A DNA stretch of 64,000 bases from Paroedura picta (GCF_049243985.1 NC_135372.1:73247818-73311817), one strand, 5' to 3'; positions 35,201 through 41,865 are shown, counted from the first letter of the stretch. The notes: a model not told the origin generated them from the sequence alone. Program-made: numbers and translations.

Positions 35201-38003
35201 ATTATCGAAGTGAAAAAGGTGTTGTGTCCCCTCTGAAAAATGTTGTCTGCTGTTATCTCCCAGGGAAGGCAGTTCCAGAGAACAGGGCTAATACAGGAAA
35301 GTTCTGCTGCTGTCTGGTGCCCAGAGCAAAGGTTTCCTTGGCACACCTGAACTGATATACTTGTGACTTCTATTTTTTTTTTCAAAGCAAAATGTCAAAT
35401 ATGTATTTTTTATTAAAGAACTGAAGAAGATGATGAAGAGTTGGTACTTATATACCACTTTTCACTACCAGAAGGAGTTTCAAAAAGGCTTACAATCGCC
35501 TTCCCTTTCCTCTCCCCACAACAGACATCCTGTGAGGTGGGTGAGGCTGAGAGAGCCCTGATATTACTGCTCGGTCAGAACAGCTTTATCAGTGCTGTGG
35601 CAAGCCCAAGGTTACCCAGTTGGCTGCATGTGGGAGAGCAAGGAATCAAACCCGACTCGCCAGATTAGAAGACAACCACAGTTAACCATTAAGCTGGGAG
35701 AGGGAGAGGGGACTACTGACTGGGAAGGACACTGTTGACCATTGACTTAGTTGTTGCATCTGCTTATAAAACAATGCCATATGGCTTGAGGGAAGGATTC
35801 TGATGACAAAATGGTGGCATGTGTCTTCCCTCTCTCCCATCCATAACTGAAGTCTTCCTCCAACTGACAAAATCAATATTTAAGTTGCATGAAGATTTTT
35901 AGACAGGAGGAAGGCTTAAAACTTTATTGAGTAGAGCAATAGGCTACAGACCACTATCCCGATTCTACATACATCATGCCAGTAGGGTATTAGAAGTTCA
36001 GTATGTCCAAGGTGAAACATAAACTCAAAATGCTGCATTTTTTAAAAAACAAACACTAACTCACTACGAGGGGTTTGAATTAGGGCCAAGGTGCAGGGAA
36101 AGGAAATTACCCTGTCTCCCAATCCCACTTTCCCAATCTGAGTCACCCCTTCCCCTTACTTTTGTTCCTTGTTCCTATGTAAACCGCCCTGAGCCTTTGG
36201 GGAGGGCGGTATATAAATATAATAAATAAATAAATAAAACAAGGGCTGCTATTTGCTATGGAGGGCAAATAGACCACTGAGAAGAATTATTTAAATCAGG
36301 AAAATGGCAGTGGTTGGGGAAGATTAAATTCTTCTCCCCTGTGCCACAGTCCAATCCAAGTCAGGACTCCCCCCACACACATTCCCTTAGTTGCTTTTAG
36401 TAATTAAAAAAACCACAGAAGATCTATACTACTCCTTTCCTCTCAATGGAGACCGAGAGTGGCTTACATCATTCTCCTTTCCTCCATTTTATCGTTACAA
36501 CAACCCTGTGAGACAGTGAGGCTAGCCCAAGCTCACCCAGTGAGCTTCCACAGTACATATTGGTCCAACACTCTTAACCTTTACATCATTTCCAATTTGA
36601 TGCTATATTTTTCTGAATTCATTATAAACTGAAATATTCTGTCCACTAAAAAGATTCTTACCCATCAGGAATCTTCCACTGTCCGTAAATGCATTTTATC
36701 ACCATTCACATGTCTAGCTTTCCCCTCAGTACATGCCACTGAATCCCCTTCCATGCAATAAAGGAGAAGACACTCCCTTGTTGCCTATCCTGGACACTGG
36801 CCTATTCCTGCTTTTCAGGGAGATTCTGAGGTAATCCCATAATTACTCTGATATCCTTCTTCTTACCCCAGTTTTCTTGAACGATACTTACATCTATCCC
36901 TCCCTCACCTTCTCTCTCTAGAAATCGAGTGAAACACAGCCTGCCTTGTGCAACAATGAAGTGTATCTGAAAAAACTTATAATGGATAAATATGTCAACC
37001 AGGAAGGAGATAAAATATCTTGTGACACATGTGTGGTATTTAGACACTTAAACCCAATTCTACAAAACAACTATAATGAAACTTTCACAATACTTCAAAA
37101 TCCAGATTTTACTCCTAGAGTAACAACAAAGAAGAAGAAGAAGCCCTCCTCATTCAGCAAACTCCAAATCCTCAGGGCTGAGCTTTCATCCAGCGAGAAA
37201 AAGTATTGTAATGACATGTATTCTCATACAGGGACACCAGCAGGGCAGAAAATTCCTGGAAGCTTCACTAATGCTAACAGACCCGTTATGAAAGAAACTG
37301 TAAAATATGTTTCACAACCAATTCATAAGGATAAGAAATGTGAATTTATAGTATGTGGGGTGAATCTTAAAACTGACGAATACCATGAAATAGTGTCAGG
37401 TGATAGACTTACAGGAACCAAATCCCAAGCACTGGGCTCCTTGAACATGACTCCTGCTGAAATCCCTAAGAAAAGAGTGCTTTTTGTGGACTACATACCC
37501 ATCTCAAAGCCAGTTAAAATGTGTACATATGGTGATGAAATCTCTCACCAAGATTCCTCTCTCCCAGTTAGCAGCTATTCAACAATAAATGATTGCACTG
37601 AAGACAAAGCAATCAGGAAAGACAGATCTGATATTAACCAGGATGATTCTGACAAGAAAGACTTTCTGGACAAAATCAGCCTGGATGGTATGGAATTTTC
37701 AGGATACTGCCACTCATTTTTATTTGAAGAAGACAGTGAGATGTCAAGCACTACAATATCAACATCATCATCAAAAGGCTTTCAAGCAGAAGTAAGCACT
37801 AGCTTTAAGTCCCTGGAAGGAGAAGAGTCCCCTCATCGAGTAATAAGCATACCAACAGCACAGTGTGAGGCCTCTGAATCCAACAGGGACCTGGATGTGC
37901 AGAAGACTACTGGCCATTGATCTAAAGTGATGATCAGCACTAAACTCTGACTCTGAAATGGAATTAGTATTGTTTGCATTTATTTCAGTCATGTTAATAA
38001 ACC
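14129..38003 (+). CDS. C1orf141: C1orf141 homologue, whole transcribed span as far as seen
   Basis: Six coding exons can be placed: 14145-14225, 16238-16401, 20289-20389, 29734-29843, 33064-33256 and 36922-37920. All have AG acceptors and GT donors, and most junctions keep frame. The N-terminus (MTQRLLVKLDVLKKY) aligns with the human start MAEKILEKLDVLDKQ, and FIPLSMEDEIEKPNAKI aligns with [17 protein letters not shown] of human C1orf141. The gene sits just upstream of SLC35D1 in the same direction, as in human. The assembled product is about 548 residues plus a missing piece; from memory the human protein is near 400. It is lysine- and serine-rich, with no membrane segment or catalytic motif that I can see. 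Its function is unknown. One exon is unresolved between 29843 and 33064. Confidence 0.85.
14226..16237 (+). other. C1orf141 intron with a long foldback
   Basis: This intron lies between two placed exons. It holds the long inverted repeat at about 14860-15510, described separately. The rest is AT-rich with no recognised element. Confidence 0.6.
14860..15510. repeat. Long inverted repeat (foldback), arms about 300 bp
   Basis: Reverse complement of 14860-15180 runs parallel to 15195-15510. Shared blocks in order include GCCTG...GCTGGA-CAGATGC, CAGCTTCATGCA, ACCCAGGCC, CTTTGTCCT, GTCTGCGGGCTGGGT and CAGCTGCCTTCCAG. Identity is roughly 75-80% by eye. The sequence is GC-rich compared with its AT-rich surroundings. 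Frames open on both strands in mirrored form, so they are shadows and not genes. Confidence 0.7.
16238..16401 (+). CDS. C1orf141: C1orf141 second coding exon
   Basis: The acceptor is 'ttttttaaacag' and the donor is AAAG|gtggga. It encodes SPTLGKVQLSPFVKSPLLVE... in phase 0 at entry and phase 2 at exit. It aligns with the human region around TTMAIPLTFDFQLEFEEAL (hydrophobic strand-like stretch followed by acidic residues). Exit phase 2 fits the exon at 20289. Confidence 0.75.
16731..17800 (+). mobile_element. GGGCC-TIR DNA transposon, copy 2 (internally duplicated)
   Basis: The ends GGGCCATTTCGCAC and GTGCAAAAAGGCCC are flanked by TAA on both sides (16728-16730, 17801-17803). At 1070 bp it is about 180 bp longer than its sisters. 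A block with 'agtcactaagcaca', 'cgcccgtgag' or 'gggcccgtgag', and 'cactcggaggcagc' occurs twice in tandem, at about 17095-17290 and 17291-17455. It is otherwise collinear with copies 1, 3 and 5. Confidence 0.85.
18400..18600 (-). mobile_element. 5S rRNA-derived SINE, diverged
   Basis: The minus strand carries a 5S-like head (reverse of 'aaagattgggctgcaccatgct') and the usual 3' part (reverse of 'aaggcaagtgagaagca' and 'tgccattgccttcc'). It matches the copies at 19075 and 45795 in layout. It is too diverged and too short in the 5S part to be an rRNA gene. Confidence 0.6.
18801..19062 (-). mobile_element. tRNA-derived CORE-type SINE, copy 4
   Basis: On the minus strand it runs from 'gagagccagtttgg' (19062) to the (CTT)n-like tail at 18801. 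A B-box and CORE segment are present. It lies between two 5S-derived SINEs in the same orientation. Confidence 0.8.
19070..19250 (-). mobile_element. 5S rRNA-derived SINE
   Basis: Reverse-strand order: 5S-like 'atctcagaagcaagcagtgtcagc', 'tatttggatgggagaccacc', then 'cacctctgaacatctcttgcc' and 'ttgaaatcctatgtag'. The first blocks correspond to the internal promoter region of 5S rRNA. This is a retroposed SINE. Confidence 0.75.
19541..20225 (-). mobile_element. Helitron-like element, 685 bp
   Basis: Read on the minus strand it starts TCTTTATACC after an A and ends CTAG before a T, the A|TC...CTAG|T signature of Helitrons. A 10-bp stem (19552-19561 with 19569-19578, two mispairs) lies 7 bases before the 3' end. 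At the 5' end a 13-bp hairpin (20195-20207 with 20211-20223, one mispair) overlaps the terminus. A second copy of the 3' end is at 31141-31181. The interior has a purine-rich microsatellite (19595-19760) and G-rich sequence, with no Rep/helicase gene. Confidence 0.55.
19595..19760 (+). repeat. Purine-rich microsatellite (GGAA/GAAA/GAGA type)
   Basis: The plus strand is almost entirely A and G over about 165 bases, built of gaaggaag, gaaagaaag and gagagaga units. It lies within the Helitron-like element. The apparent Pro/Ser/Leu-rich frames on the other strand are low-complexity artefacts. Confidence 0.85.
20289..20389 (+). CDS. C1orf141: C1orf141 third coding exon
   Basis: The acceptor is 'ttgatatttag' and the donor is AAAG|gtgtgt. 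Entering in phase 2 (AG|G completes Arg), it encodes RPKSVSAAHIPRKKLVLRPS... and exits in phase 1. The segment RKKLVLRPSSAPNNLKVK resembles human FEKSNLRPFFIQTNVKNK. Confidence 0.7.
20390..20980 (+). other. C1orf141 intron start, old repeat fragment
   Basis: At about 20390-20560 'gtgtgttaaatgctatgaagtcacttc' followed by 'gacgactctaagaatta' recalls the 3' part of reptile SINE/RTE-type repeats, heavily diverged. Nothing was recognised in 20570-20980. Confidence 0.35.
20985..21150. mobile_element. Second copy of the TTATGCACTGG-end short element
   Basis: It is collinear with 13036-13185: 'cgcactgggaacttcactgcc', 'cagctcctgtgca', 'gcacaaatt', 'aatgctcccc' and 'gtgggtgccggaagag' follow in the same order. 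The right inverted end is not clear here. Confidence 0.6.
21151..22595. other. Intronic stretch, nothing recognised
   Basis: It is AT-rich, with no exon-like segment that fits the C1orf141 phases and no recognised repeat. Confidence 0.3.
22606..25824 (-). mobile_element. Full-length BovB (RTE clade) LINE
   Basis: The element is 3219 bp and is bounded by TTCCTGATAT on both sides (22596-22605, 25825-25834), a perfect 10-bp target duplication. On the minus strand it has a 5' leader of about 180 bases, one long frame, and a very short 3' end finishing in a (TTG/CAA)-type run. BovB is known from squamates and ruminants and spread by horizontal transfer. It lies inside the intron between C1orf141 exons at 20389 and 29734, in antisense orientation. 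The intact frame and duplication imply a recent insertion. Confidence 0.95.
22614..25643 (-). CDS. BovB ORF: endonuclease and reverse transcriptase, 1009 aa, intact
   Basis: The protein nicks target DNA and copies its own RNA there. An APE-type endonuclease occupies about residues 70-305: GTWNVRSM at 72-79, the SEL glutamate at 103, QVYAPT at 170-175, GDWNAKVG at 207-214 and SDH at 300-302. The reverse transcriptase covers about 510-800: FIDYAKAFD at 652-660, GVRQGCILSP at 710-719 and YADD at 754-757. The C-terminal part has the YGCESWTI and WCWRRLLRVPW blocks typical of BovB. There is no stop or frameshift, and length and motifs fit a complete BovB protein. The ATG at 25641-25643 is the first in frame after the leader. 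Confidence 0.95.
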   Translation of the reverse strand: MDSSNRHNDMTLEDEPLRSEGVQYATGDEQTASTSSARMNEAAGPKPKGRSVVEVTGGEKTVRCCKDFYSIGTWNVRSMNQGKLDVVKQEMRRLNIDILGISELKWTGMGEFNSDDHQVYYCGQESRRRNGVAFIINKRVGKAVLGYNPQNDRMISVRIQGKPFNITVIQVYAPTTAAEEDEVDQFYEALQHLLEATPKNDVLIIMGDWNAKVGSQKITGITGKFGLGVQNEAGHRLVEFCQENTMVIANTLFQQPKRRLYTWTSPDGQHRNQIDYVLCSQRWKSSIQSIKTRPGADCGSDHELLVAKFRLKLKKVGKSTRPLRYELNHIPDKYTVEVTNRFKELDLIDRVPEELWTEVRNIVQEVATKTIPKKKKCKKSKWLSEEALQIAKERREVKGKGERERYTQLNAEFQRKARRDKNAFLNEQCKQIEENNRMGRTRDLFKKIGDMKRTFHAKMGMIRDQNGRDLTEAEEIKQRWQNYTEELYKSELNIPDDHNGVVTDLEPDILECEVKWALGSLSNNKASGSDSIPVELFKILKDDAVKVLHSICQQIWKTQQWPQDWKRSVYIPIPKKGNAKECSNYRTIALISHASKVMLKILQARLQQYVDRELPEVQAGFRRGRGTRDQIANIRWIMEKAREYQKNVYFCFIDYAKAFDCVEHNKLWQVLKEMGIPEHLICLLRNLYAGQEATVRTEHGITDWFKIEKGVRQGCILSPCLFNLYAEHIMRNAGLEESQIGIKIAGRNINNLRYADDTTLMAESEEELKSLLMRVKEESAKVGLKLNIKKTKIMASGPLNSWQIEGEEMEIVTDFIFLGSKITADGDCSKEIKRRLLLGRKAMANLDSILKSRDITLPTKVRLVKAMVFPVAMYGCESWTIRKAERQRIEAFELWCWRRLLRVPWTARRTNQSVLEEISPDCSLEGQILKMKLKYFGHLMRRKDSLEKSLMLGEIEGKRRRGRQRMRWMDGVTEAVGANLNGLRGMVEDRKAWRIIVHGVAMGRTRLRT
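25835..26781. other. Intronic stretch with a short tandem repeat
   Basis: A 22-bp unit (tcatgtgtacatgatgctct plus two bases) is repeated about 2.7 times at 25918-25976. A (TA)n run lies at 26408-26421. No exon was recognised. Confidence 0.5.
26782..27016. mobile_element. Foldback MITE, 235 bp
   Basis: The ends CTAGGGTTGGCTGCTTCGG and the reverse complement of the right end, CTAGGGTTGGGCGCTTCGG, match over more than 30 bp. The complementarity continues to a central palindrome around 26878-26925 (CACACACATG...CGTGTGTGTG). Flanks are GAACAGAC and GAACAGAA if the element is taken as TAGGGTTGG...CCAACCCTA, consistent with an 8-bp hAT-type duplication with one change; taken one base wider, AACAGA is exact on both sides. 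Confidence 0.7.
27288..28189 (+). mobile_element. GGGCC-TIR DNA transposon, copy 3 (GGGGC variant)
   Basis: It starts GGGGCTTTTCGCAC, ends GTGCGGAAAGCCCC, and is flanked by ACA on both sides (27285-27287, 28190-28192). It is 902 bp, shares its terminal variant with copy 5 (55248), and is collinear with copy 1. The central hairpin at about 27873-27903 is the cleanest of the five (12-bp perfect stem, 6-base loop). Confidence 0.9.
28310..29036 (+). repeat. L2 LINE fragment, reverse transcriptase region
   Basis: Broken frames read NIYMHPLAQSF, YADHTQLFLL (YADD with one change), LKLNPAKMEILWLG, VKSLGVILDICLFMEAHID, AFYHLCLIQQLAPY and TVIHAMVTF. These are the ordered motifs of L2 reverse transcriptase and its C-terminal side. 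Several in-frame stops show it is inactive. It abuts a CR1 3' end at about 29037. Confidence 0.85.
29037..29368 (+). repeat. CR1 LINE 3' end
   Basis: It is nearly identical to 40383-40700: 'gtatttgaaaggttgtcact', 'gtagttcagcagtggaatag', 'gcaaaggttggatacacac', and the terminal 'ctatgattctgtgattc'. It is 5'-truncated and joined directly to the L2 fragment, which suggests insertion into an older L2. Confidence 0.85.
29369..29733. other. Intronic stretch, nothing recognised
   Basis: No repeat or exon was recognised. It ends in the pyrimidine-rich tract that leads into the acceptor at 29733. Confidence 0.3.
29734..29843 (+). CDS. C1orf141: C1orf141 fourth coding exon (probable)
   Basis: The acceptor is 'tgtattttttaag' and the donor is TAT|gtgagt, a strong site. 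Entering in phase 1 (G|GG, as the previous exon requires), it encodes GKLQTLDGGFVILNLSQK... and leaves in phase 0. Joined to the previous exon it reads KKGKLQTLD against human KKPRKPLD. Similarity is thin, so the call rests on splice sites, phase and position. Confidence 0.6.
30507..31181 (+). mobile_element. GC-rich segment with Helitron-like 3' end
   Basis: The 3' end has stem GCCCGCTG / CAGTGGGC (31143-31150 with 31163-31170), then 7 bases, then CTAG followed by T. The last 50 bases match the 3' end of the element at 19541 on the other strand. The left boundary is uncertain; I place it where GC content rises. No replication-initiator or helicase frame is seen. Confidence 0.45.
31493..31590 (+). 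repeat. tRNA-derived SINE head, old
   Basis: 'gagagtcagtgtggtgtaatgg' with A-box and 'ccagattcaaagcctgatt' in the B-box position resemble the CORE-SINE family head. The 3' half is missing. Confidence 0.55.
33064..33256 (+). CDS. C1orf141: C1orf141 exon with the best-conserved block
   Basis: The acceptor is 'tttgttttaaag' and the donor is CCAATG|gtaata. It enters in phase 2 and leaves in phase 0. It encodes KDIPLEETLMPEGEEIKIS...KKSFIPLSMEDEIEKPNAKI..., and the latter part matches human [20 protein letters not shown]. This is the strongest evidence for the gene's identity. Confidence 0.85.
33779..33824 (-). repeat. 5S-SINE tail fragment fused to CORE-SINE copy 5
   Basis: 'agcaaccctatagggttttcaagcaagagac' resembles the minus-strand 3' part of the 5S-derived SINEs. 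It runs into the CORE-SINE head at the junction gtggttt|gagagcc, exactly as at 61471-61484. Confidence 0.6.
33825..34096 (+). mobile_element. tRNA-derived CORE-type SINE, copy 5
   Basis: It runs from 'gagagccagtttggtgtagtgg' to 'ggcatgtaagaaccaactcc'. The B-box is 'ggtttgattcc'. It is well preserved. Confidence 0.85.
34100..34832 (+). repeat. Non-LTR retrotransposon C-terminal fragment (CCHC type)
   Basis: Two open frames at 34128-34370 and 34371-34697 are separated only by a stop. The second reads ALLSGRFSGVPFALRLC...YHYVLDCPLY, matching the layout of the fragment at 46884 (KVLQGRF...FENRLCTC...IQHILLDCPLF). One of the paired cysteines is a tyrosine here. A 3' tail 'aataaagtcttatgtatgtat' closes it. 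The clade is not assigned. Confidence 0.65.
34833..35419. other. C1orf141 intron, nothing recognised
   Basis: AT-rich. No repeat was named and no exon fits. Confidence 0.3.
35420..35697 (-). mobile_element. tRNA-derived CORE-type SINE, copy 6
   Basis: On the minus strand it has B-box, CORE and tail. The head end is slightly eroded near 35697, and the tail ends in a (CTT/CAT)n-like run at 35420. Confidence 0.8.
36080..36240 (+). repeat. L2-type LINE or SINE 3' tail
   Basis: 'aaaccgccctgagcctttgg' then 'gagggcggtatataaat' followed by (AATA)n is the standard 3' end of reptilian L2-mobilised repeats. The body upstream is short. Confidence 0.7.
36430..36600 (-). repeat. Old MIR/CORE-type SINE fragment
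   Basis: 'acaacaaccctgtgagacagtgaggctagcccaag' followed by 'tcacccagtgagctt' reads on the minus strand as the CORE and 3' part of a MIR-like SINE. It is diverged. Confidence 0.5.
36922..37920 (+). CDS. C1orf141: C1orf141 last coding exon with stop
   Basis: The acceptor 'ttctctctctag' precedes 36922, phase 0. The exon encodes 332 residues beginning KSSETQPALCNNEVYLKKL and ends at TGA 37918-37920. EVYLKKLIMDKY resembles human EYVRMLLLTKNR. The remainder is lysine-, serine- and acid-rich with no named domain. It looks intrinsically disordered, with a KKKKK run at the codons around 37128-37143 and a serine-rich stretch (MSSTTISTSSSKGF) near the end. Conservation to human fades after the first third. 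Confidence 0.8.
   Translation, partial: KSSETQPALCNNEVYLKKLIMDKYVNQEGDKISCDTCVVFRHLNPILQNNYNETFTILQNPDFTPRVTTKKKKKPSSFSKLQILRAELSSSEKKYCNDMYSHTGTPAGQKIPGSFTNANRPVMKETVKYVSQPIHKDKKCEFIVCGVNLKTDEYHEIVSGDRLTGTKSQALGSLNMTPAEIPKKRVLFVDYIPISKPVKMCTYGDEISHQDSSLPVSSYSTINDCTEDKAIRKDRSDINQDDSDKKDFLDKISLDGMEFSGYCHSFLFEEDSEMSSTTISTSSSKGFQAEVSTSFKSLEGEESPHRVISIPTAQCEASESNRDLDVQKTTGH
37998..38003 (+). promoter_or_regulatory. Polyadenylation signal for C1orf141
   Basis: AATAAA lies 78 bases after the stop codon, the first canonical signal downstream. A t/g-rich stretch follows ('tttgttgctatggtct'). Confidence 0.6.
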
Positions 38004-38344
38004 TAGAGAATAATTGCTTTACCCACATTTGTTGCTATGGTCTAGTCCATAAGAATTAGAGTCAGTGTCAATCCTTGTAAATTTAAACACATGGCAGTTT
38101 ATTATTAACAATACAGTCATTTGTAGTCTGAATAGCAAGATGGGTTTCAGCACAGGGTAACAAGATGGAACCCTGCAGATCTTTGATATAATTTAGCTGC
38201 AAAAACCCTGCAGGGAGGGTCTGACACAGGATGGAGCCGTGATGCTGGAGAATGGATGGGTTTAGTACTGTCCCTGCACTATTTCTGGATGGGAAGGAAA
38301 GGATAGCTTTGATTTATTTCATTTCATTTCATTTATTTCATTTC

Positions 38345-38565
38345 ATTTCATTTGTACCTTATCTTTTGCCCCAATAGGAACTCCAAGTGACTTACAATAA
38401 TTTTCCTCCTCCCTGCATTTAATCCTCACTTTAACACTGTGAGGTAGGTTAGGCTCAGAGTCGGTGATAGGGCAGGATCACCCAGCAAGTTTCCATGACA
38501 CAGTGGGGATTGAACCTGGGTCTCCCAAATCATAATGTAACACTCTAATCAATATACCATGGTAC
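38345..38565 (-). repeat. Old MIR/CORE-type SINE preceded by a (TTTCA)n run
   Basis: A (ATTTC)n microsatellite at 38317-38354 lies next to a minus-strand SINE with 'ctgtgaggtaggttaggctcagag', 'cacccagcaag' and B-box complement 'ggattgaacctggg'. It differs in sequence from copies 1-9. Confidence 0.6.
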
Positions 38566-38925
38566 AGAAAGTGACAGATTTTGTTGCTTCAGTGTATACA
38601 TCCAGAAAGTGTTATTTTCTTTGTTTGCTGAGGATCCATAAGAACAGCAGCAACTAGAACAGCAAAGAGCTGAAGAAAGATCATTTAATAGAATTATTTC
38701 CCCTAATATCGCCTTTTAATTCTCTGTTGCTTAGAGCTAAACTGGTAGCCACATTTCATTCACCCCAGTTTTTGCACTATAGGGATGTGCACCAAGAAAA
38801 TAATCAGTACTGCTTCAATTCTGAATTGACTCGGGTATACTCAAATCACCCAAAATCCCATTAACAGTATAGGAATTCAGAAAACAGTGATTTGAGTACA
38901 GTTGAATCCATTCAGCCACAACACA

Positions 38926-38927
<2 letters not shown>

Positions 38928-38986
<59 letters not shown>
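38928..38986 (+). repeat. (TC)n microsatellite
   Basis: About 29 uninterrupted TC units. It lies at the left of the CR1-bearing region. Confidence 0.97.
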
Positions 38987-38989
<3 letters not shown>

Positions 38990-39124
38990 GTTCAGCTGTT
39001 TGGGGCATTTAACTGCCTCCCCCATTGCAAAGCTGATGATCAGCTGTTTTTTAGGCTCCGTGCTGGGGAGAGATGGCATTTCTCCCCAGCAGACCTGTCT
39101 CAGGTTGTGCAGAGCTCGCTGTCT

Positions 39125-40713
39125 GCTGCTAGGGAGACATTTAAAGACCTCATCAAACAGCAGATCTGCAGGATCCCCTGGGCCGGATGAAATGCACCCG
39201 AGAGTGCTCAAAGAACTTTCCGGAGAACTTGCAGAACCCTTGTCCATCATCTTCGGGACCTCTTTAAGAACTGGAGATGTCCCGGAGGACTGGAAGAGAG
39301 CAAACGTTGTTCCGATCTTCAAGAAAGGGAGGAAGGATGACCCGGGAAACTATAGACCAGTGAGTCTGACCTCTGTTGTGGGGAAGATAATGGAGCAGAT
39401 ATTAAAAGAAGCAATCTGCAAACATCTGGAGGACAATTTGGTGATCCAAGGAAGTCAGCATGGTTTTGTCTCCAACAGGTCCTGACAGACCAACCAGGTT
39501 TCCTTTTTTGACCAAGTGACAGGTTTGCTGGATCATGGAAATTTGGTTGATGTCGTTTACTTGGATTTTAGTAAAGCTTTTGATAAGGTTCCCCATGACG
39601 TTCTGATGGATAAATTGAAGGACTGCAATCTGGATTGTCAGATAGTTAGGGGGATAGGAAATTGGTTAGAGAACCGCACTCAAAGAGTTGTTGACAATGG
39701 TGTTTCACCAGACTGGAGGGAGGTGAGTAGCGGGGTACCTCAGGGCTCGGTGCTCGGTCCGGTACTTTTTAACATATTTATTAATGATCTAGATGAGGGG
39801 GTAGAAGGACTACTCATCAAGTTTGCAGACGACACCAAATTGGGAGGACTGGCAATACTCCTGAAGATAGAGACAGAGTTCAACGAGATCTGAACACAAT
39901 GGAAAAATGGGCAAATGAGAAAAAGATGCAATTTAAAAAATATAAGTGTAAAGTTCTGCATCTGGGTCAGAAAAATGAAAAGCATGCCCACTGGATGGGG
40001 GATATGCTTCTAGGTAACACTGTGTGTGAACGAGACCTTGGGGTACTTGTGGATTGTAAACTAAACATGAGCAGGCAGTGTGATGCAGCAGTAAAAAAGG
40101 CAAATGCCATTTTGGGCTATATCAACAGGGGCATCACATCAAAATCACAAGATGTCATAGTCCCATTGTATATGGCACTGGTCAGACCACACCTGGAGTA
40201 CTGTGTGCAGTTCTGGAGGCCTCACTTCAAGAAGGACGTCGATAAAATTGAAAGGGTACAGAGGAGAGCGACGAAGATGATCTGGGGCCAAGGGACTAAG
40301 CCCTATGAAGATAGGTTGAGGGACTTGGGAATGTTCAGCCTGGAGAACAGGAGGTTGAGAGGGGACATGATAGCCCTCTTTAAGTATTTGAAAGGTTGTC
40401 ACTTGGAGGAGGGCAGGATGCTGTTTCTGTTGGCTGCAGAGGAGAGGACACGCAGTAATGGGTTTAAACTTCAAGTATAACAATATAGGCTAGATATCAG
40501 GAAAAAAATTTTCACAGTCAGAGTAGTTCAGCAGTGGAATAGGCTGCCTGGAGGTGGTGAGCTCCCCCTCACTGGCAGTCTTCAAGCAAAGGTTGGATAC
40601 ACATTTTTCTTGGATGCTTTAGGATGCTTAGGGCTGATCCTGCGTTGAGCAGGGGGTTGGACTAGATAGCCTGTATGGCCCCTTCCAACGCTATGATTCT
40701 ATGATTCTGATTC
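39125..40713 (+). mobile_element. CR1 LINE, 5'-truncated
   Basis: Frames encode SAGPDEMHPRVL-type start (as SPGPDEMHPRVLKEL), [69 protein letters not shown] and LEYCVQFW. These are the ordered reverse-transcriptase motifs of CR1. The frame is interrupted by a stop at about 39483 and by breaks near 39890, so it is inactive. The 3' end is the CR1 octamer-type 'ctatgattctatgattct'. Its last 320 bases match 29037-29368. Confidence 0.92.
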
Positions 40714-40848
40714 TAGGATCAACTGTTCGGTGGGGTCTTTATCCCCATAAGACCGTGTCTGAGGTTGTACAGAACCTGCTCTTCACAGCTTAAGAGGTCT
40801 GATGGAGATATATTTTTGGGCTTATCTGAGTCAAATTGCACATCCCTA

Positions 40849-41538
40849 CCTGGAAGCCACCCTGGACATCATCATCTTAAACAGCAAAACATCAGCTTTT
40901 AGATCAATCAGTGGCTGATTATGTATCAAAGGAAGTGGCTGTGTGCAGGAACTAGCAAAATGAACATAAAGGTGTGTGTATGTGAGCCTATTCCATCAAT
41001 GGGATCATTCCAAGAAGCAGTTCATGTGTTATGAAGACCCTGTATCTGCCATGTTGCTCATTGAAAGGCATGGTCTAGTTGGTCTATGCTCAGAGTGTAA
41101 TTCCTAAGCACTTGAGATATGATTTGGATTAGGACAGCAGTACATGGGGAGAGGGGTTCAATTGTTCCCCCAACACAAATTCTTCTGGCCTGAAATGGCA
41201 CAAGGGAGTCGCTTGTTGCACTGCTGAAGAAACATATGGATACTGAAGTTTTCCCAGCAGGGCATCAGCAGCTCCCATGGGATTATGGAAATGGTGCTGG
41301 GGAAAAGGTTAAGCCCATTCTGCAGTCCCAATCTTAATTGGCCCTGCACTCACCTAGTAATTGAGGCCATCTGATTGAGAGGGTCTGTAGCAGTCACTTG
41401 TAGGGTGACAAAAGGCCATGTGACATGTGAAGAAGGCCCCTATACACAGCTCTATATTTTCAACATATTAATGAATAGCAGTCACCTGAGTTAGAGCATT
41501 GGTTTATCAAGGTCTGTACCAACAACAGCTCTCTAAGG
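40849..41538. other. Intergenic stretch, nothing recognised
   Basis: No exon or named repeat was found between the CR1 region and the hAT-type element at 41539. Confidence 0.3.
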
Positions 41539-41865
41539 CAGCCTTTCTCAACCAGGGTTTTGTGAAACCTTAGGGTTTCTTCATGGCCCTGGAAAGGTTT
41601 CCCAAATGGGTCGGAGTTAATTAATTTATATATATTTTTTTAATTGTTAAAACACTTACCGGGTGATATGACCTTATATGGTCATGTCAACCCCCTCTCC
41701 AAAATGGCCAATGATGGGCTTGGAGTGGGTGGGAAGGAGAGAGGCCCCAGGTAAGTGAGTTCACAGCTATGCTTCCCAACCATATTCTGCAGGATCTGAA
41801 TACTTCTGGGGTTTCTTGAATGTTTTAGGGGTTTCTCAAGGGTAAAAAAAAACTGAGAAAGACTG
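41539..41865. mobile_element. hAT-type non-autonomous transposon
   Basis: The start CAGCCTTTCTCAACC and the end 'actgagaaagactg' are inverted copies, and CAG termini are typical of hAT. Flanks ctctaagg and ttctacga agree at 5 of 8 positions, consistent with a decayed 8-bp duplication. Length is 327 bp and there is no coding capacity. Confidence 0.65.

Larger units (their letters stand above)
38779..40848. mobile_element. Possible hAT-type element split by a CR1
   Basis: 'tagggatgtgca' near 38780 and 'tgcacatcccta' near 40848 are inverted copies. Between them the flanks of the CR1 share 'ctgtctcaggttgtgcagagc' (39095) and 'gtgtctgaggttgtacagaac' (40756). I infer an older non-autonomous element into which a CR1 inserted. 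No clear 8-bp duplication is seen. Confidence 0.35.
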
